This document shows, piece after piece, positions 24,596-34,601 of a DNA stretch of 64,000 bases; position 1 is the stretch's first letter, and each line of letters begins with the position of its first letter. A program made the translations under genes and the position numbers. The notes beneath the pieces are model-generated. The model was given only the letters and a program-made list of their open reading frames with translations, was not told where the DNA came from and did no database searches. The DNA comes from Psychromonas sp030397575 (GTDB lineage Bacteria > Pseudomonadota > Gammaproteobacteria > Enterobacterales > Psychromonadaceae): assembly GCF_046250175.1 (NCBI RefSeq), contig NZ_CP176468.1. One strand, written 5' to 3'.

Positions 24596-25669
24596 TTATG
24601 CCATAAATGGGTAATCAGTATAACCTTCTGCACCTGACGTATAAAAAGTATGTTGCTCAGGAGTATTTAATTCAGCTCCTTGTTTGATACGCTCTACAAA
24701 GTCTGGATTAGCTAGAATACTAGTGCCAAACGCAATACTGTCAGCTTGATTATTATTAGTTACCTCAATTGCTTCCTTGGCATCATATCCCATATTAACC
24801 ATTAGATGACCTTGGTATGCTTGTCTAGCCACGGGAATAACATCCGCTTCTTGTAAACCAAAAAAGTCTGCTCGCATCACGTGTAAGTAAGCTAATTGAT
24901 ATTGATTAAGTGTAGTCGCAAGATAAGTTAACCAAGCAAGAGGGTCACTATCTTTCATGCTATTAAAGCTATTTAAAGGTGATAAACGCACACCTACTCG
25001 CCCACTCCCCATTACTTCAGAAACCGCTTCAATCACTTCTCTTAAGAATCGTGAACGATTTTCAAAAGAGCCGCCATATTGGTCAGTTCGTTTATTTGCG
25101 CTATCGCGTAAGAACTGATCAATTAAATAGCCGTTTGCAGCATGAATTTCTACACCATCAAAGCCAGCTTCTTTCGCATTCACGGCTGCTTGACGGAAAT
25201 CAGCAACAATCGCTTGAATCTCTTCAACCGTCAATTCACGTGGCACAGTGTATGGCTTTTTACCTTCAGGTGTATGTGTTTCATCTTCAATAGCAATTGC
25301 ACTCGGCGCAACAGCTTCTTTGCCACCATTAAGCAATGGATGAGCCGCACGCCCTGCATGCCAGATTTGCATAAAGATACGACCACCGGCTTTATGTACC
25401 GCTTCAGTTGTTAACTTCCAGCCTTCGATTTGTTGTTGTGAATAAATGCCAGGATCATCACCAAATGAAGATGTTCCTTCACTGACCATAGTACATTCTG
25501 TAATAAGTAAACCAGTACTTGCACGTTGGGCGTAGTATTCAGCCATTAGTGCATTTGGTTGGTGATTAGGAGCACGAGTACGCGTTAATGGCGCCATTAC
25601 AATACGATTCGCTAATTCAACATCACCCACAGAGACAGCTTGAAACAATTTATTTTCAGCTAAAGTCAT
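24596..25669 (-). CDS. NADH:flavin oxidoreductase / old yellow enzyme family (NemA-like)
   Basis: 357 residues from the ATG at 25667-25669, six bases after AGGAG. The TIM-barrel OYE motifs are clear: VMAPLTRTRAPN, QIWHAGRAAHP, GFDGVEIHAANGYLIDQFL followed by SANKRTDQYGGSFENRSRF. The His/Asn substrate pair (HAAN, about 176-179) is intact. It reduces activated alkenes, nitroesters or quinones using FMN. A TTGCT-N5-AGCAA palindrome in the promoter region (25787-25801) could be a LysR-type or other regulatory site. Confidence 0.93.
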   Translation of the reverse strand: MTLAENKLFQAVSVGDVELANRIVMAPLTRTRAPNHQPNALMAEYYAQRASTGLLITECTMVSEGTSSFGDDPGIYSQQQIEGWKLTTEAVHKAGGRIFMQIWHAGRAAHPLLNGGKEAVAPSAIAIEDETHTPEGKKPYTVPRELTVEEIQAIVADFRQAAVNAKEAGFDGVEIHAANGYLIDQFLRDSANKRTDQYGGSFENRSRFLREVIEAVSEVMGSGRVGVRLSPLNSFNSMKDSDPLAWLTYLATTLNQYQLAYLHVMRADFFGLQEADVIPVARQAYQGHLMVNMGYDAKEAIEVTNNNQADSIAFGTSILANPDFVERIKQGAELNTPEQHTFYTSGAEGYTDYPFMA

Positions 25670-25786
25670 CAATAACTCCTAATTTTTAACAATAAACAGC
25701 GCCGGATAGCGCTACTTCAATAAGTTTGTACGGCTATAGTAAAGTCATCTCTAGTGAACAACAATATGGATAAATGAAATTGACTA

Positions 25787-25801
25787 TTGCTCATATAGCA
25801 A
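25787..25801. promoter_or_regulatory. Possible LysR-type (T-N11-A) site
   Basis: TTGCTCATATAGCAA is a 15-bp palindrome 118 bp upstream of the OYE gene. LysR regulators bind T-N11-A dyads and often control such genes, but no LysR gene is adjacent. Weak evidence. Confidence 0.3.
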
Positions 25802-25900
25802 CAATGGTCGTGCCTCAATGCAACATTTAAGATGGTTAGTTCTAACGGTTAAACATTAAAGCACTCTTTTAAAAACAAGCCAGAGAGTAAAAGTGTTCAC

Positions 25901-26296
25901 TTACTTTACCGCAGCCGCTAATTTAATATGAACTGCCTGTAACAATTCATCACCTATCAATTGTGCAGTATGACCATGTTTTGTATCATCAAATATTTCA
26001 TCATCCCCTAATCTGTCTTGCGCAATAAATAGGTCTCCAGTAGAAAAGTCTCGGTACTCCCCATTGCGTAAAGCGATTCTTAAAGTACCAGAACGAATAA
26101 TAATCAGTGTCGGATCACCAGCAACATGCCATGAACTAAAATATTCAGGCTCACTGATACGGTATCGAAAATTAAGTACATCTTGTCTCTCGGTGATCAT
26201 TAAGCCATTATAATCTTCAACTGAATACTCAACGTCTTTAAACACCGAAATAGAAGATTGCTCATTGGTTAAAACTGGCACTGTAATTTTATGCAT
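25901..26296 (-). CDS. Cupin-like protein of unknown function
   Basis: 131 residues without signal peptide. The central part has the beta-rich look of a cupin: WHVAGDPTLIIIRSGTLRIALRNGEYRDFSTGDLFIAQD, with the G(X)5-7 pattern and one possible metal-ligand His in each half (WHV, GHTAQ). AGGAGG-type bases precede the ATG. No recognised family name. It is a monocistron between the OYE gene and yajR. Confidence 0.6.
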   Translation of the reverse strand: MHKITVPVLTNEQSSISVFKDVEYSVEDYNGLMITERQDVLNFRYRISEPEYFSSWHVAGDPTLIIIRSGTLRIALRNGEYRDFSTGDLFIAQDRLGDDEIFDDTKHGHTAQLIGDELLQAVHIKLAAAVK

Positions 26297-26654
26297 ATAA
26301 CCTCCTCTTACTAAAAATTTCTCTCCTCAATTCTGGATAATAACGGCGCCTTTATATTTAAAATCATAACGCTTTATTAATTATCTTTATCTAGAACTAA
26401 GGTTAGTTAATAAAAGCCTTTTTCTACCATCGCTAGCGATAGATTGATAGTTAAATTGGTGTTGATCATTTTGCTTCTTGTACATGACTCTACCTTCATT
26501 CGCTCTTTGCTTTAAAGTGATTTAACACGCAGTACTAATTCACCTATTACTTACAAGGTTGTTTACCTTGATGCGCGTGATAAAATAATTAATTCCTTCC
26601 CTGCGACTTATCACCCTACTTAGGGCTTCACGACAAATTGAGTTTATATATTTT
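26297..26654. other. Intergenic region between the cupin gene and yajR
   Basis: A divergent 358-bp gap. It must hold both promoters, but I recognise no specific site, small ORF or RNA in it. Confidence 0.4.
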
Positions 26655-28025
26655 ATGAGTGCTACTGGTTTAAATAGTATCGAAAAAAGAGCGGCTTTTT
26701 CATTAGCAGCTGTTTTTGGTCTTCGCATGTTGGGTCTCTTTATGATCCTGCCCATCTTTGCAATTTATGGCGAGCAATTAATAGGCTATAGCCCAGTCTG
26801 GATTGGTATTGCGATCGGTGCTTATGGGTTAACTCAAGCTATGTTACAAATTCCCATGGGCATTTTATCGGATAAATTCGGTCGTAAGCCGATTATTCTC
26901 ATTGGTCTGCTTACCTTTTTAATTGGTAGTATTGTTGCCGCTATGTCAGACACTATTTATGGCGTAGTATTTGGGCGAGCATTACAAGGGATGGGAGCTA
27001 TTGCAAGCGCAATATTAGCCCTTGCAGCCGATTTAAGTCGTGAAGAGCAACGTCCAAAAGTGATGGCTACTATTGGTATGTTCATTGGTTTATCCTTTAC
27101 CATTGCAATGGTTGTTGGACCTATTACTGCTGAAGCATTTGGGTTAAGCGGCCTCTTTTGGTTCATTGCAATACTCACGATTTTTGCCATGTTATTGATT
27201 CAATTCTATGTTCCAAACTCTATTAATAAAGCACCTCGTGGCGATAGTGTTGCCTTACCAACCCAGATTAAAAAATTATTAAGACATCCTCAATTATCTC
27301 GACTCAACTTTGGTGTCTTTACCTTACATATGGCAATGACAGCCTGCTTTATCACCTTGCCAAAACAGTTCGTAGCAAGTGGGTTGATGTTAGAAGATCA
27401 TTGGCAACTTTACCTACCAACATTGATAGGCTCTTTTTTCTTAATGATCCCATTTATGATATTTGCAATTAAAAAACAAAAAGAGAAGCAAATGTTATCG
27501 GCATCAGTATTATTCCTGAGCTTATCCTTATTCTTGCTATGGTACTTACCAAGCAGTTTCACTAGTTTAGTCATCATGGTTGTGATGTTCTTTACCGCAT
27601 TTAACTACTTAGAAGCCACCATGCCTTCTCTGCTGTCTCGCATCGCGCCTGCTGGCGTGAAAGGCAGCGTAATGGGTATCTACTCGAGTAGTCAATTCCT
27701 AGGCGCATTCACCGGTGGTGTATTAGGTGGGGTTATTGCAGGTGAATTTGGTGAGCAAGCGATTTTCCTCGCAATGGCCATTGTTAGTGCGATTTGGTTT
27801 GTCGTTTCATTAACTATGAGAACACTTAAAAAGTCTAAAAACTTTAGTTTTGCAATTAATGTAAAAAATGAAAAAAAGGCAGGTGAAGTGGCAGAACAAT
27901 TGATTAATATGCCAGGTGTTATTGAAGCGACAATTGTATTTACAGAAGCGATTGCCTACTTGAAAATTGATGAGAAAGTTGTAAATATCGCGGATATTAA
28001 AGCCCTATTAAACCAACCTAAATAA
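26655..28025 (+). CDS. yajR: MFS transporter YajR
   Basis: 456 residues: twelve membrane helices with motif A GILSDKFGRKPII (about 69-81), and a soluble C-terminal domain (about 395-456, VKNEKKAGEVAEQLINMPGVIEATIVF) that matches the ferredoxin-like YAM domain found on E. coli YajR. The domain order and length agree with YajR. Substrate unknown; probably a proton-driven exporter. Confidence 0.88.
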   Translation: MSATGLNSIEKRAAFSLAAVFGLRMLGLFMILPIFAIYGEQLIGYSPVWIGIAIGAYGLTQAMLQIPMGILSDKFGRKPIILIGLLTFLIGSIVAAMSDTIYGVVFGRALQGMGAIASAILALAADLSREEQRPKVMATIGMFIGLSFTIAMVVGPITAEAFGLSGLFWFIAILTIFAMLLIQFYVPNSINKAPRGDSVALPTQIKKLLRHPQLSRLNFGVFTLHMAMTACFITLPKQFVASGLMLEDHWQLYLPTLIGSFFLMIPFMIFAIKKQKEKQMLSASVLFLSLSLFLLWYLPSSFTSLVIMVVMFFTAFNYLEATMPSLLSRIAPAGVKGSVMGIYSSSQFLGAFTGGVLGGVIAGEFGEQAIFLAMAIVSAIWFVVSLTMRTLKKSKNFSFAINVKNEKKAGEVAEQLINMPGVIEATIVFTEAIAYLKIDEKVVNIADIKALLNQPK

Positions 28026-28102
28026 CCCTTCAATATTAATAGGTGTTATGCATTTAATGTACAACACCTATAGTATTTCTTTCATGAACTATCCCCTATT
28101 CA

Positions 28103-28134
28103 ACGAATAAACGAATAAACGAATAAACGAATAA
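28103..28134 (+). repeat. Four 8-bp tandem repeats
   Basis: ACGAATAA is repeated four times without change just downstream of yajR. A simple-sequence tract in non-coding DNA. Confidence 0.9.
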
Positions 28135-28282
28135 ACACTATAGCTTTTCTCATTTTTAGAAATAACTTGTTAACAAAAAATTTAGTTATATTTAAACCTT
28201 TTTTAAATACCGCAGAAAACCAAATAAGCAATAAACCTATTTATAAATAGTCACTGATTATCACGATACAAAAGTAAGTTGA

Positions 28283-28460
28283 TACTAACTATATTAACTA
28301 AATAATTTAAGTTTTGCGTGGTAAAAATGACTTAGTTTAAGGCGTAATTTTAGCCTTCAAAATTAACTGCGTTAATAATCTATCGGAGAATTAACGAAAG
28401 AATATTAATTCTTTAATAGTTGCTCTATGTACGAAAGCGACAACGAAAAATAAGTTACTT
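28283..28460 (+). repeat. Dispersed intergenic repeat, copy 2
   Basis: Collinear with copies at 17085-17225 and 59801-59960 in the same orientation. The best match to copy 3 is the AAAAATGACTTA-TTTAAGG block, then AATTAAC, ATCGGAGA-TTA-CGA and the TTTAATAGTTG block. Confidence 0.6.
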
Positions 28461-28556
28461 TAACAAGTAAAACAACTTAGTTAACCAGTGTTATTAGTAC
28501 AGCGTTGATGACCAATTAGCCGTTGCTTAACAACTTCTTACGAAACTTTTCGAAGA

Positions 28557-28592
28557 CAAAAAAAAGCCTTGGGTATTCACCCAAGGCTTTTT
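28557..28592. terminator. Bidirectional terminator after cyoE
   Basis: AAAAAGCCTTGGGT-ATTC-ACCCAAGGCTTTTT. A perfect stem flanked by A- and T-runs, 21 bp beyond the cyoE stop on the minus strand. Confidence 0.93.
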
Positions 28593-28613
28593 ATATCTTA
28601 TAGCGTGATTTGC

Positions 28614-29495
28614 TTAAAAGTTAATAACTTGCGGTGCAATACTTTGGTAATCCAATGCCATTGCAATACTTAATGCGGTGATATTAACAATTGAGAATGC
28701 AAATACTCTACGTGCCCAACCGACGATGTCAACATCACGGCGATAACCACGTAGGGCCATTATCAACCACCAAAAACTTGTCGTACAAGCAACGGCCATA
28801 AAGGCTAACCCCGTAAAACCAGCAATCGGTAGTAACATGACAACTAATGCATATATTGCAATATAAATCACAATACGCTGCTTCGCTTTATCAATGCCAT
28901 GCGATACCGGTAATACTGGAATATTAGCAGCTTGATAGTCTTTAAAGCGGAAAATAGCAATGGCGTAAGAGTGAGGCATTTGCCACAAACTAAACATCAC
29001 TAATAAGATCACCGCTCCCATATCAAACTGACCAGTTACTGCACAGTAACCAACAACAGGAGGCACTGCACCAGATAGACTACCAACAAAGGTGCCATAT
29101 ACTGATTTACGTTTCATATATAAGCTGTAAACAACTACATAGATGAAGTAACCAAATAGACCAAATAATACTGCCACAGGAGTGGTATAAGCGATTAATA
29201 GACCAAAACCTATAATCCCTAATACTACTCCGTGAGATAACGCACTGAATGCAGACATTTCGCCGGTGACAGTGACTCGTTTACGAGTACGTGCCATCAC
29301 CACATCTATATCCCTATCAATCACGTTATTGATTGCACAACCCGATGCTATGATCAGTGATAAACCAATTAACGTGGCACACATTAACCATAGGTCGACA
29401 TCACCACGAGAAGCAAGTAGAAAACCACCTGCTCCACTGATGAAGTTACCCATGATAATGCCAGGTTTAGTTACACTTAGATAACGACGAAACAT
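28614..29495 (-). CDS. cyoE: Protoheme IX farnesyltransferase CyoE (heme O synthase)
   Basis: A 293-residue polytopic UbiA-family prenyltransferase. The Mg-farnesyl-diphosphate motif is NNVIDRDID (about 56-64) followed by VVMARTRKR. Eight or nine membrane helices. It converts heme B to heme O for the adjacent cyo oxidase. Last gene of cyoABCDE, 34 bp after cyoD. Confidence 0.96.
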   Translation of the reverse strand: MFRRYLSVTKPGIIMGNFISGAGGFLLASRGDVDLWLMCATLIGLSLIIASGCAINNVIDRDIDVVMARTRKRVTVTGEMSAFSALSHGVVLGIIGFGLLIAYTTPVAVLFGLFGYFIYVVVYSLYMKRKSVYGTFVGSLSGAVPPVVGYCAVTGQFDMGAVILLVMFSLWQMPHSYAIAIFRFKDYQAANIPVLPVSHGIDKAKQRIVIYIAIYALVVMLLPIAGFTGLAFMAVACTTSFWWLIMALRGYRRDVDIVGWARRVFAFSIVNITALSIAMALDYQSIAPQVINF

Positions 29496-29529
29496 CTCTA
29501 ACCTCTTTCTTGAAAATGCACTAGTTAAA

Positions 29530-29856
29530 CTAGTGCATCATCATTGCGTTTGATTCGTAAATAATCCAAACAGACAAACCTACTACCATGACAATAATGA
29601 GCGCACTGAATAGGAATGAGAAGGTATTTGCACGACCATCTTCGGTAACAAAATTTAGGTGTAAGAAGTATTTTAAGTGCACCCAGATTTGAATAATCGC
29701 TAATGTAACGATTGACCAAATCGTAGTGGCTTTAGAAAAGTCACCACCCATTACCATATAAAATGGAATCGCAGTTAAAATAACCGATAGTACGAAGCCA
29801 ATTAGGTAACTTTTAACTGTACCGTGCGATTCATCATGATGTGTATCTTGACTCAT
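29530..29856 (-). CDS. cyoD: Cytochrome o ubiquinol oxidase subunit IV CyoD
   Basis: 108 residues from the ATG at 29854-29856, which overlaps the cyoC stop (TAATG type); longer upstream frames are excluded by this coupling. Three membrane helices and the conserved IPFYMVM...TTIWSIVTLAIIQIWVHLKYFLHLNF block. Assembly and stability subunit of the bo3 oxidase. Confidence 0.95.
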   Translation of the reverse strand: MSQDTHHDESHGTVKSYLIGFVLSVILTAIPFYMVMGGDFSKATTIWSIVTLAIIQIWVHLKYFLHLNFVTEDGRANTFSFLFSALIIVMVVGLSVWIIYESNAMMMH

Positions 29857-30491
29857 TACATTGCCCCCATTAAGTAAACAACGGTAAATACGCAAATCCA
29901 AACGATGTCTAGGAAGTGCCAGAATAAGCTTAGGCAGCTTAAACGTGTTACTGTCGCTTTACCTAAGCCACGACGAACCACTTCTATCATCATGATTGTC
30001 ATCCAGATCAAACCAGCTGTTACATGTAAACCGTGTAAACCAACTAATGCAAAGAATGAACTTAAGAAAGCACTATGTTGCGGGCCATGACCGTTAACGA
30101 TCAAGTGATGGAATTCATAGATTTCCATACCGATGAACACCGCACCTAAACAGAACGTAACTAACAACCACGCTAATGTTAATGCTTTCTTTTGGCCTTG
30201 CGCTGCAATCATTGCAAAACCAAAAGTGATACTACTCAATAATAATGCTGCTGTTTCCACAGCAACAAAATCTAGTTCAAAAATGTCTTTACCTGACACG
30301 CCACCTGCTGTGTTCATAAACAACACAGCGTAAGTAGCAAAGAATGAGGCAAATAATAGACAATCCGTCATTAGGTATAACCAAAAACCAAATACGGTAT
30401 CACCTGACGTGTCATGATGATCGTGATGATCATCATGTGTTGATACAGCATCTACGTTAGTAGATGCTAAATCTGCTGAAAGTGTACTCAT
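29856..30491 (-). CDS. cyoC: Cytochrome o ubiquinol oxidase subunit III CyoC
   Basis: 211 residues with five membrane helices and the heme-copper oxidase subunit III signature (FFALVGLHGLHVTAGLIWM). A His/Asp-rich N-terminus (DDHHDHHD) precedes the first helix. It overlaps cyoB by 4 bp and cyoD by 1-3 bp. Confidence 0.95.
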   Translation of the reverse strand: MSTLSADLASTNVDAVSTHDDHHDHHDTSGDTVFGFWLYLMTDCLLFASFFATYAVLFMNTAGGVSGKDIFELDFVAVETAALLLSSITFGFAMIAAQGQKKALTLAWLLVTFCLGAVFIGMEIYEFHHLIVNGHGPQHSAFLSSFFALVGLHGLHVTAGLIWMTIMMIEVVRRGLGKATVTRLSCLSLFWHFLDIVWICVFTVVYLMGAM

Positions 30492-32476
30492 GCTTTAACT
30501 CCTTCACGGCCACTTAAATTAAATGCTTGCTCAGTTTCGAGAATCTCATCAGGTTGTACGTAGTAATCAACATCGTTGCAGTAACAACGCTTAATAAATA
30601 CTGCGATAGCACCAATTAGACCTGCACCTGCTAACCACCAGATATGCCAAACCATTGCAAAACAGAAGATAGTTAATGCTGCACCCATTAGGACACCTGC
30701 AGAGGTATTCTTAGGCATATGAATCGGGCTGTAGCTAGACTTGGTAATGTAAGCTTGACCTTTTTCTTTCATATCTGTCCATGCATCAATATCATCAACG
30801 TGTGGAATAACAGCAAAGTTATACGCTTGTGGTGGTGACGCAGTCGCCCACTCAAGTGTATGACCGTTCCATGGATCACCTGTTTCATCATCAAGTGCTT
30901 CACGGTCTCTAAAGCTCACGTATAATTGAATCACTTGTGCAATGATACCGAACATAATAATGATCGCACCTACTGCTGCTAGGTATAGCCAGAAGTTCCA
31001 TTCAGGCGTATTAGTATGATTTAGACGTCGAGTCATACCTAGGAAACCTAGTACGTATAACGGCATAAATGCAACGAAGAAACCAACGATCCAGCACCAG
31101 AAAGATACCTTACCCCACTTCTCATTAAGCTTGAAGCCCATTGCTTTAGGGAACCAGAAAGCAAAACCAGCTAGGTAACCAAATACTGCACCACCGATAA
31201 TTGTGTTATGGAAGTGAGCAATTAGGAATAAGCTGTTATGTAATACATAGTCAGCGCCAGGAATTGCTAATAGTACGCCTGTCATACCACCGATAGTAAA
31301 GGTCACCATGAAACCAAGTGTCCATAATACTGGTACTGTGATACGTAAACGTCCGCGGTAAATAGTGAATAACCAGTTAAATAGTTTCACACCAGTTGGA
31401 ACCGCAATGATCATGGTCATTACACCAAAGAAGGCATTTACATTAGCACTTGATCCCATCGTAAAGAAGTGATGTAACCAAACGATGAAGCCTAAAATAG
31501 AAATTGCACCACTCGCGTAAATCATCGATTTGTAACCAAATAGACGTTTACCCGTAAATGTAGAAATAATTTCTGAGAATATACCAAATGCCGGTAAAAC
31601 TAGAATGTATACTTCAGGATGACCCCATGCCCAGAACAGGTTGATGTACATCATTGAATTACCACCAAGATCGTTGGTGAAGAAGTGGAAATCCATGTAA
31701 CGGTCAAGTGTTAACATTGCCAATACAGCAGTTAAGATTGGGAATGAAGCTGCAATTAGAATGTTAGCCCAAGTACAAGTCCAAGTGAAAATAGGCATTT
31801 TCATTAGAGTCATACCAGGAGCACGCATTTTGAATACCGTTACTAGGAAGTTAACAGAAGTTAACAGTGTACCCAGTCCCGATATCTGTAAGGCCCAAAT
31901 ATAATAATCGACCCCCACCCCAGGGCTAAAGGTCAACTCCGATAACGGAGGATAAGCTACCCAACCAGTCTTAGCGAACTCACCAAATACAAGTGAAATA
32001 TTCATTAAGATCGCGCCGCTGGCAGTTAACCAGAAACTTAGGTTGTTTAAGAAAGGAAATGCTACATCACGCGCACCGATCTGTAATGGCAAGATAATGT
32101 TCATTAGACCAACCATGAATGGCATTGCCATAAAGATGATCATAATGACACCATGTGCCGTAAAGATTTGGTCGTAATGTTCTGGTGGTAAGTAACCAGG
32201 AGAACCATTAGTAGCAAGTGCTAATTGTGAACGCATCAGAATTGCATCACTGAAACCACGGAATAACATGATTAATGCAAGAATGATGTACATGACACCT
32301 AGACGTTTGTGATCAACCGAAGTGATCCAGCCGTGCCATAGCACGCCCCATTTTTTATATTTTGTGATAAGCCCTAATAAAATAAGGCCCCCTAGTGCAA
32401 TACCAATCATGGTCACCACAAGAATGGGATCATGTAGTGGAATTGCATCTAAAGTAATTTTGCCTAAAAACGACAT
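30488..32476 (-). CDS. cyoB: Cytochrome o ubiquinol oxidase subunit I CyoB
   Basis: 662 residues, the catalytic heme-copper subunit. Heme b ligand region: FTAHGVIMIIFMAMPFMVGLMN. CuB/Tyr region: WGHPEVYILVLPAFG and HHFFTMG. Heme o3/b ligands: HFHNTIIGG. About fifteen membrane helices. It oxidises ubiquinol, reduces oxygen to water and pumps protons. Start 2 bp after the cyoA stop. Confidence 0.97.
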   Translation of the reverse strand: MSFLGKITLDAIPLHDPILVVTMIGIALGGLILLGLITKYKKWGVLWHGWITSVDHKRLGVMYIILALIMLFRGFSDAILMRSQLALATNGSPGYLPPEHYDQIFTAHGVIMIIFMAMPFMVGLMNIILPLQIGARDVAFPFLNNLSFWLTASGAILMNISLVFGEFAKTGWVAYPPLSELTFSPGVGVDYYIWALQISGLGTLLTSVNFLVTVFKMRAPGMTLMKMPIFTWTCTWANILIAASFPILTAVLAMLTLDRYMDFHFFTNDLGGNSMMYINLFWAWGHPEVYILVLPAFGIFSEIISTFTGKRLFGYKSMIYASGAISILGFIVWLHHFFTMGSSANVNAFFGVMTMIIAVPTGVKLFNWLFTIYRGRLRITVPVLWTLGFMVTFTIGGMTGVLLAIPGADYVLHNSLFLIAHFHNTIIGGAVFGYLAGFAFWFPKAMGFKLNEKWGKVSFWCWIVGFFVAFMPLYVLGFLGMTRRLNHTNTPEWNFWLYLAAVGAIIIMFGIIAQVIQLYVSFRDREALDDETGDPWNGHTLEWATASPPQAYNFAVIPHVDDIDAWTDMKEKGQAYITKSSYSPIHMPKNTSAGVLMGAALTIFCFAMVWHIWWLAGAGLIGAIAVFIKRCYCNDVDYYVQPDEILETEQAFNLSGREGVKA

Positions 32477-32478
32477 GA

Positions 32479-33447
32479 TTATTCCTCGCCTTGGGTGTGA
32501 GATGAATGCGCTGAATGCTCAGAGTGCTCTGAGTGTCCTGAATGATCTGCATGTTCATCCATTTTATGATCCATGCCTTTCATTTCAGAAATGTCAGACT
32601 TACCAGACATATGCACCATGAATTTCATGATGATTGTATGGAATAAGTTGTCTTCAACATTACCGTAATATGTTACAGGATGATTTTCAGTAGGTTCAGC
32701 TAACTGGTAATAAGCATCTTTAGTTAACGTATTACCCTGTGCTTTAACATTACTTACCCAATCATCAAAACCAGCTTGGGTAGGTGTTGCAATCGCGTTG
32801 AATTTCATTCCAGAGAAGCCTGCACCACTATAGTTCGCAGAAATACCTTTAAACGTACCAGGTTCATTAGCAATCAAATGCAATTTAGTTTGCATACCAG
32901 CCATTGAATAAATTTGGCTACCTAGTTGTGGAATGAAGAAAGAATTCATCGTGCTTTCAGAAGTGATCTTAAACTCAACAGGCACATTAGTCGGGAATAC
33001 CAATTCATTTACCGTAGCAATGCCTTGCTCAGGATAAATAAATAACCATTTCCAGTTTAGTGACACCACTTCAACAGTGATATGTTCACCTTTACCTTCA
33101 AGGGGCTTATAAGGGTCTAAACGATGCGTAGACTCCCAAGTAATTACACCTAAAATAATAACAATTATGATAGGCACAGCCCAAACGACAGCTTCAATCT
33201 TGGTAGAGTGAGCCCATTTCGGTGCGTATATTTCGTGAGTTTGAGTGTCTCTATATTTCCATGCAAAATATAAAGTCATTACGATGACGGGAATAACAAC
33301 GAGCAACATAAGAACAGTTGCTATGATGATTAGATTTTTCTCATCATAGCCAATCTGTCCTTTTGGATCGAGTACTCCGCCTTTACAGCCTGACAAAGTC
33401 AAGACTATGCTAGCTAAAGCTATATTACAAAGGTTGCGAATTAACAA
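32479..33447 (-). CDS. cyoA: Cytochrome o ubiquinol oxidase subunit II CyoA
   Basis: A 322-residue lipoprotein (lipobox LTLSGC, Cys21) with two membrane helices and a periplasmic cupredoxin domain (VSLNWKWLFIYPEQGIATVNE, FFIPQLGSQIYSMAGMQTKLH). CuA ligands are absent, as in quinol oxidases. The last about 30 residues are His-rich, with eight His spaced mostly every third residue after acidic or Ser residues. First gene of cyoABCDE. Confidence 0.96.
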   Translation of the reverse strand: MLIRNLCNIALASIVLTLSGCKGGVLDPKGQIGYDEKNLIIIATVLMLLVVIPVIVMTLYFAWKYRDTQTHEIYAPKWAHSTKIEAVVWAVPIIIVIILGVITWESTHRLDPYKPLEGKGEHITVEVVSLNWKWLFIYPEQGIATVNELVFPTNVPVEFKITSESTMNSFFIPQLGSQIYSMAGMQTKLHLIANEPGTFKGISANYSGAGFSGMKFNAIATPTQAGFDDWVSNVKAQGNTLTKDAYYQLAEPTENHPVTYYGNVEDNLFHTIIMKFMVHMSGKSDISEMKGMDHKMDEHADHSGHSEHSEHSAHSSHTQGEE

Positions 33448-33763
33448 TGGACCATCCTACTAATACCAATCCGTGTAACTATCCATGAAAGTGACTAGTA
33501 AAAATAAGTGAAAAGGTTGAATTTTTCACACACTTTTATTACCTACTTTGACACATATTAATTAAACGTCTTGCTATAACCTAAAGTTAAAAGATGCTGT
33601 ATTAACTAAACTAAGAAATACAACAGTATAAGATTATTCTCAAATGGGTTTTCATCTCTGATAGAAAACATTAATGAAAACAATAAGAGAAAAGTAACTA
33701 AATCGACTAAATAAAAAACAACCACAAAAAATAAAAAAACATTATTTGCAGCGACAATTTAAT
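33448..33763. other. Promoter region upstream of cyoA
   Basis: 316 bp of AT-rich sequence between cyoA and a small minus-strand ORF. It contains a modest GTGAAAA/TTTTCAC dyad (about 33510-33530) and a TACCAATCC stretch that may be a fragment of the dispersed repeat. No gene seen. Confidence 0.4.
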
Positions 33764-34093
33764 CTATACCTGAGGCGGCGCACGACAGCCACGGGTATTA
33801 GTCACAATAAAGGTATGTGATGCTTCACAAAAAATTATAGCAGCTTTTTGTAAAACAACAGCAGTTCGACGGATAGGAAAGAAGTATAAGATTAACCAAC
33901 ATAAGCCGACTATTAAGTGGTTAGACATTAGAGGGCTAGTGAAATAACCTAAAGCATTGACTAAAAAAGTTTCAGAAAATGCAACTTTCGCCATCAAACT
34001 ACCTATTTCATTTTTTCCTTCGATAACACCCTGAAAAAGTACCATCGTATTCAAAAATAAAATAACCAATATTGAGAGTACGTTTCGTTTCAT
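33764..34093 (-). CDS. Hypothetical small membrane protein
   Basis: About 109 residues from the ATG at 34091-34093; a longer frame reaches 34171. Two hydrophobic segments (LSILVILFLNTMVLFQG and HLIVGLCWLILYFF) and a short C-terminal CRAPPQV tail. The base composition at the 3' end is more G+C-rich than its surroundings. I recognise no family; the RAPP ending is reminiscent of DUF2946 proteins but the Cys pairs of that family are missing. No clear ribosome site, so it may not be a real gene. Confidence 0.4.
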   Translation of the reverse strand: MKRNVLSILVILFLNTMVLFQGVIEGKNEIGSLMAKVAFSETFLVNALGYFTSPLMSNHLIVGLCWLILYFFPIRRTAVVLQKAAIIFCEASHTFIVTNTRGCRAPPQV

Positions 34094-34171
34094 AAAAAAG
34101 TTTCGCGCACACGAAAAAAATCTACAGATAATAGACAATAATTCCGTTTGCTGACAATACTGTAAACTCAA

Positions 34172-34601
34172 AGGTATAACCTTATATGCTTTATGAACGA
34201 ACTGGAAAGAAATGACTACTGTACTTTTACGTTATTTATTATGATTTAAGTCAAAAAAACAACTGTAGCCATTAAATTTTCGCAAGTATATCAAAGTCAC
34301 CCTAGTCAACAAGTAGAAAACAGCTTTAGTACAAAATTAATTGTTAAATATTGAGATCATAAGCTGACAACATATTGATCAACAATTTGATTAACTATTT
34401 ACTTGATAGTAACCAATATAACCATTCTACGTATTTTCTCCCGTTAACAACTGATAAGTGTTAAAATTCATTGATTACTGTTAACTTTTCATAATAGTTG
34501 AATCATCTTACGTTTTAATCGTTTTTTATAACGTAATTATGGCTATCATGATGCTCAAGAAAACAATTTAAACCAGTACATTTTAGAAGGCTACAACATA
34601 C
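34172..34601. other. Intergenic region upstream of rbgA
   Basis: 430 bp, strongly AT-rich, with no convincing ORF, RNA gene or inverted repeat. Confidence 0.4.

Noticed and set aside
30133..30333. Short plus-strand frames inside the cyo operon.
   Set aside because: Antisense shadows of cyoC with no ribosome sites.
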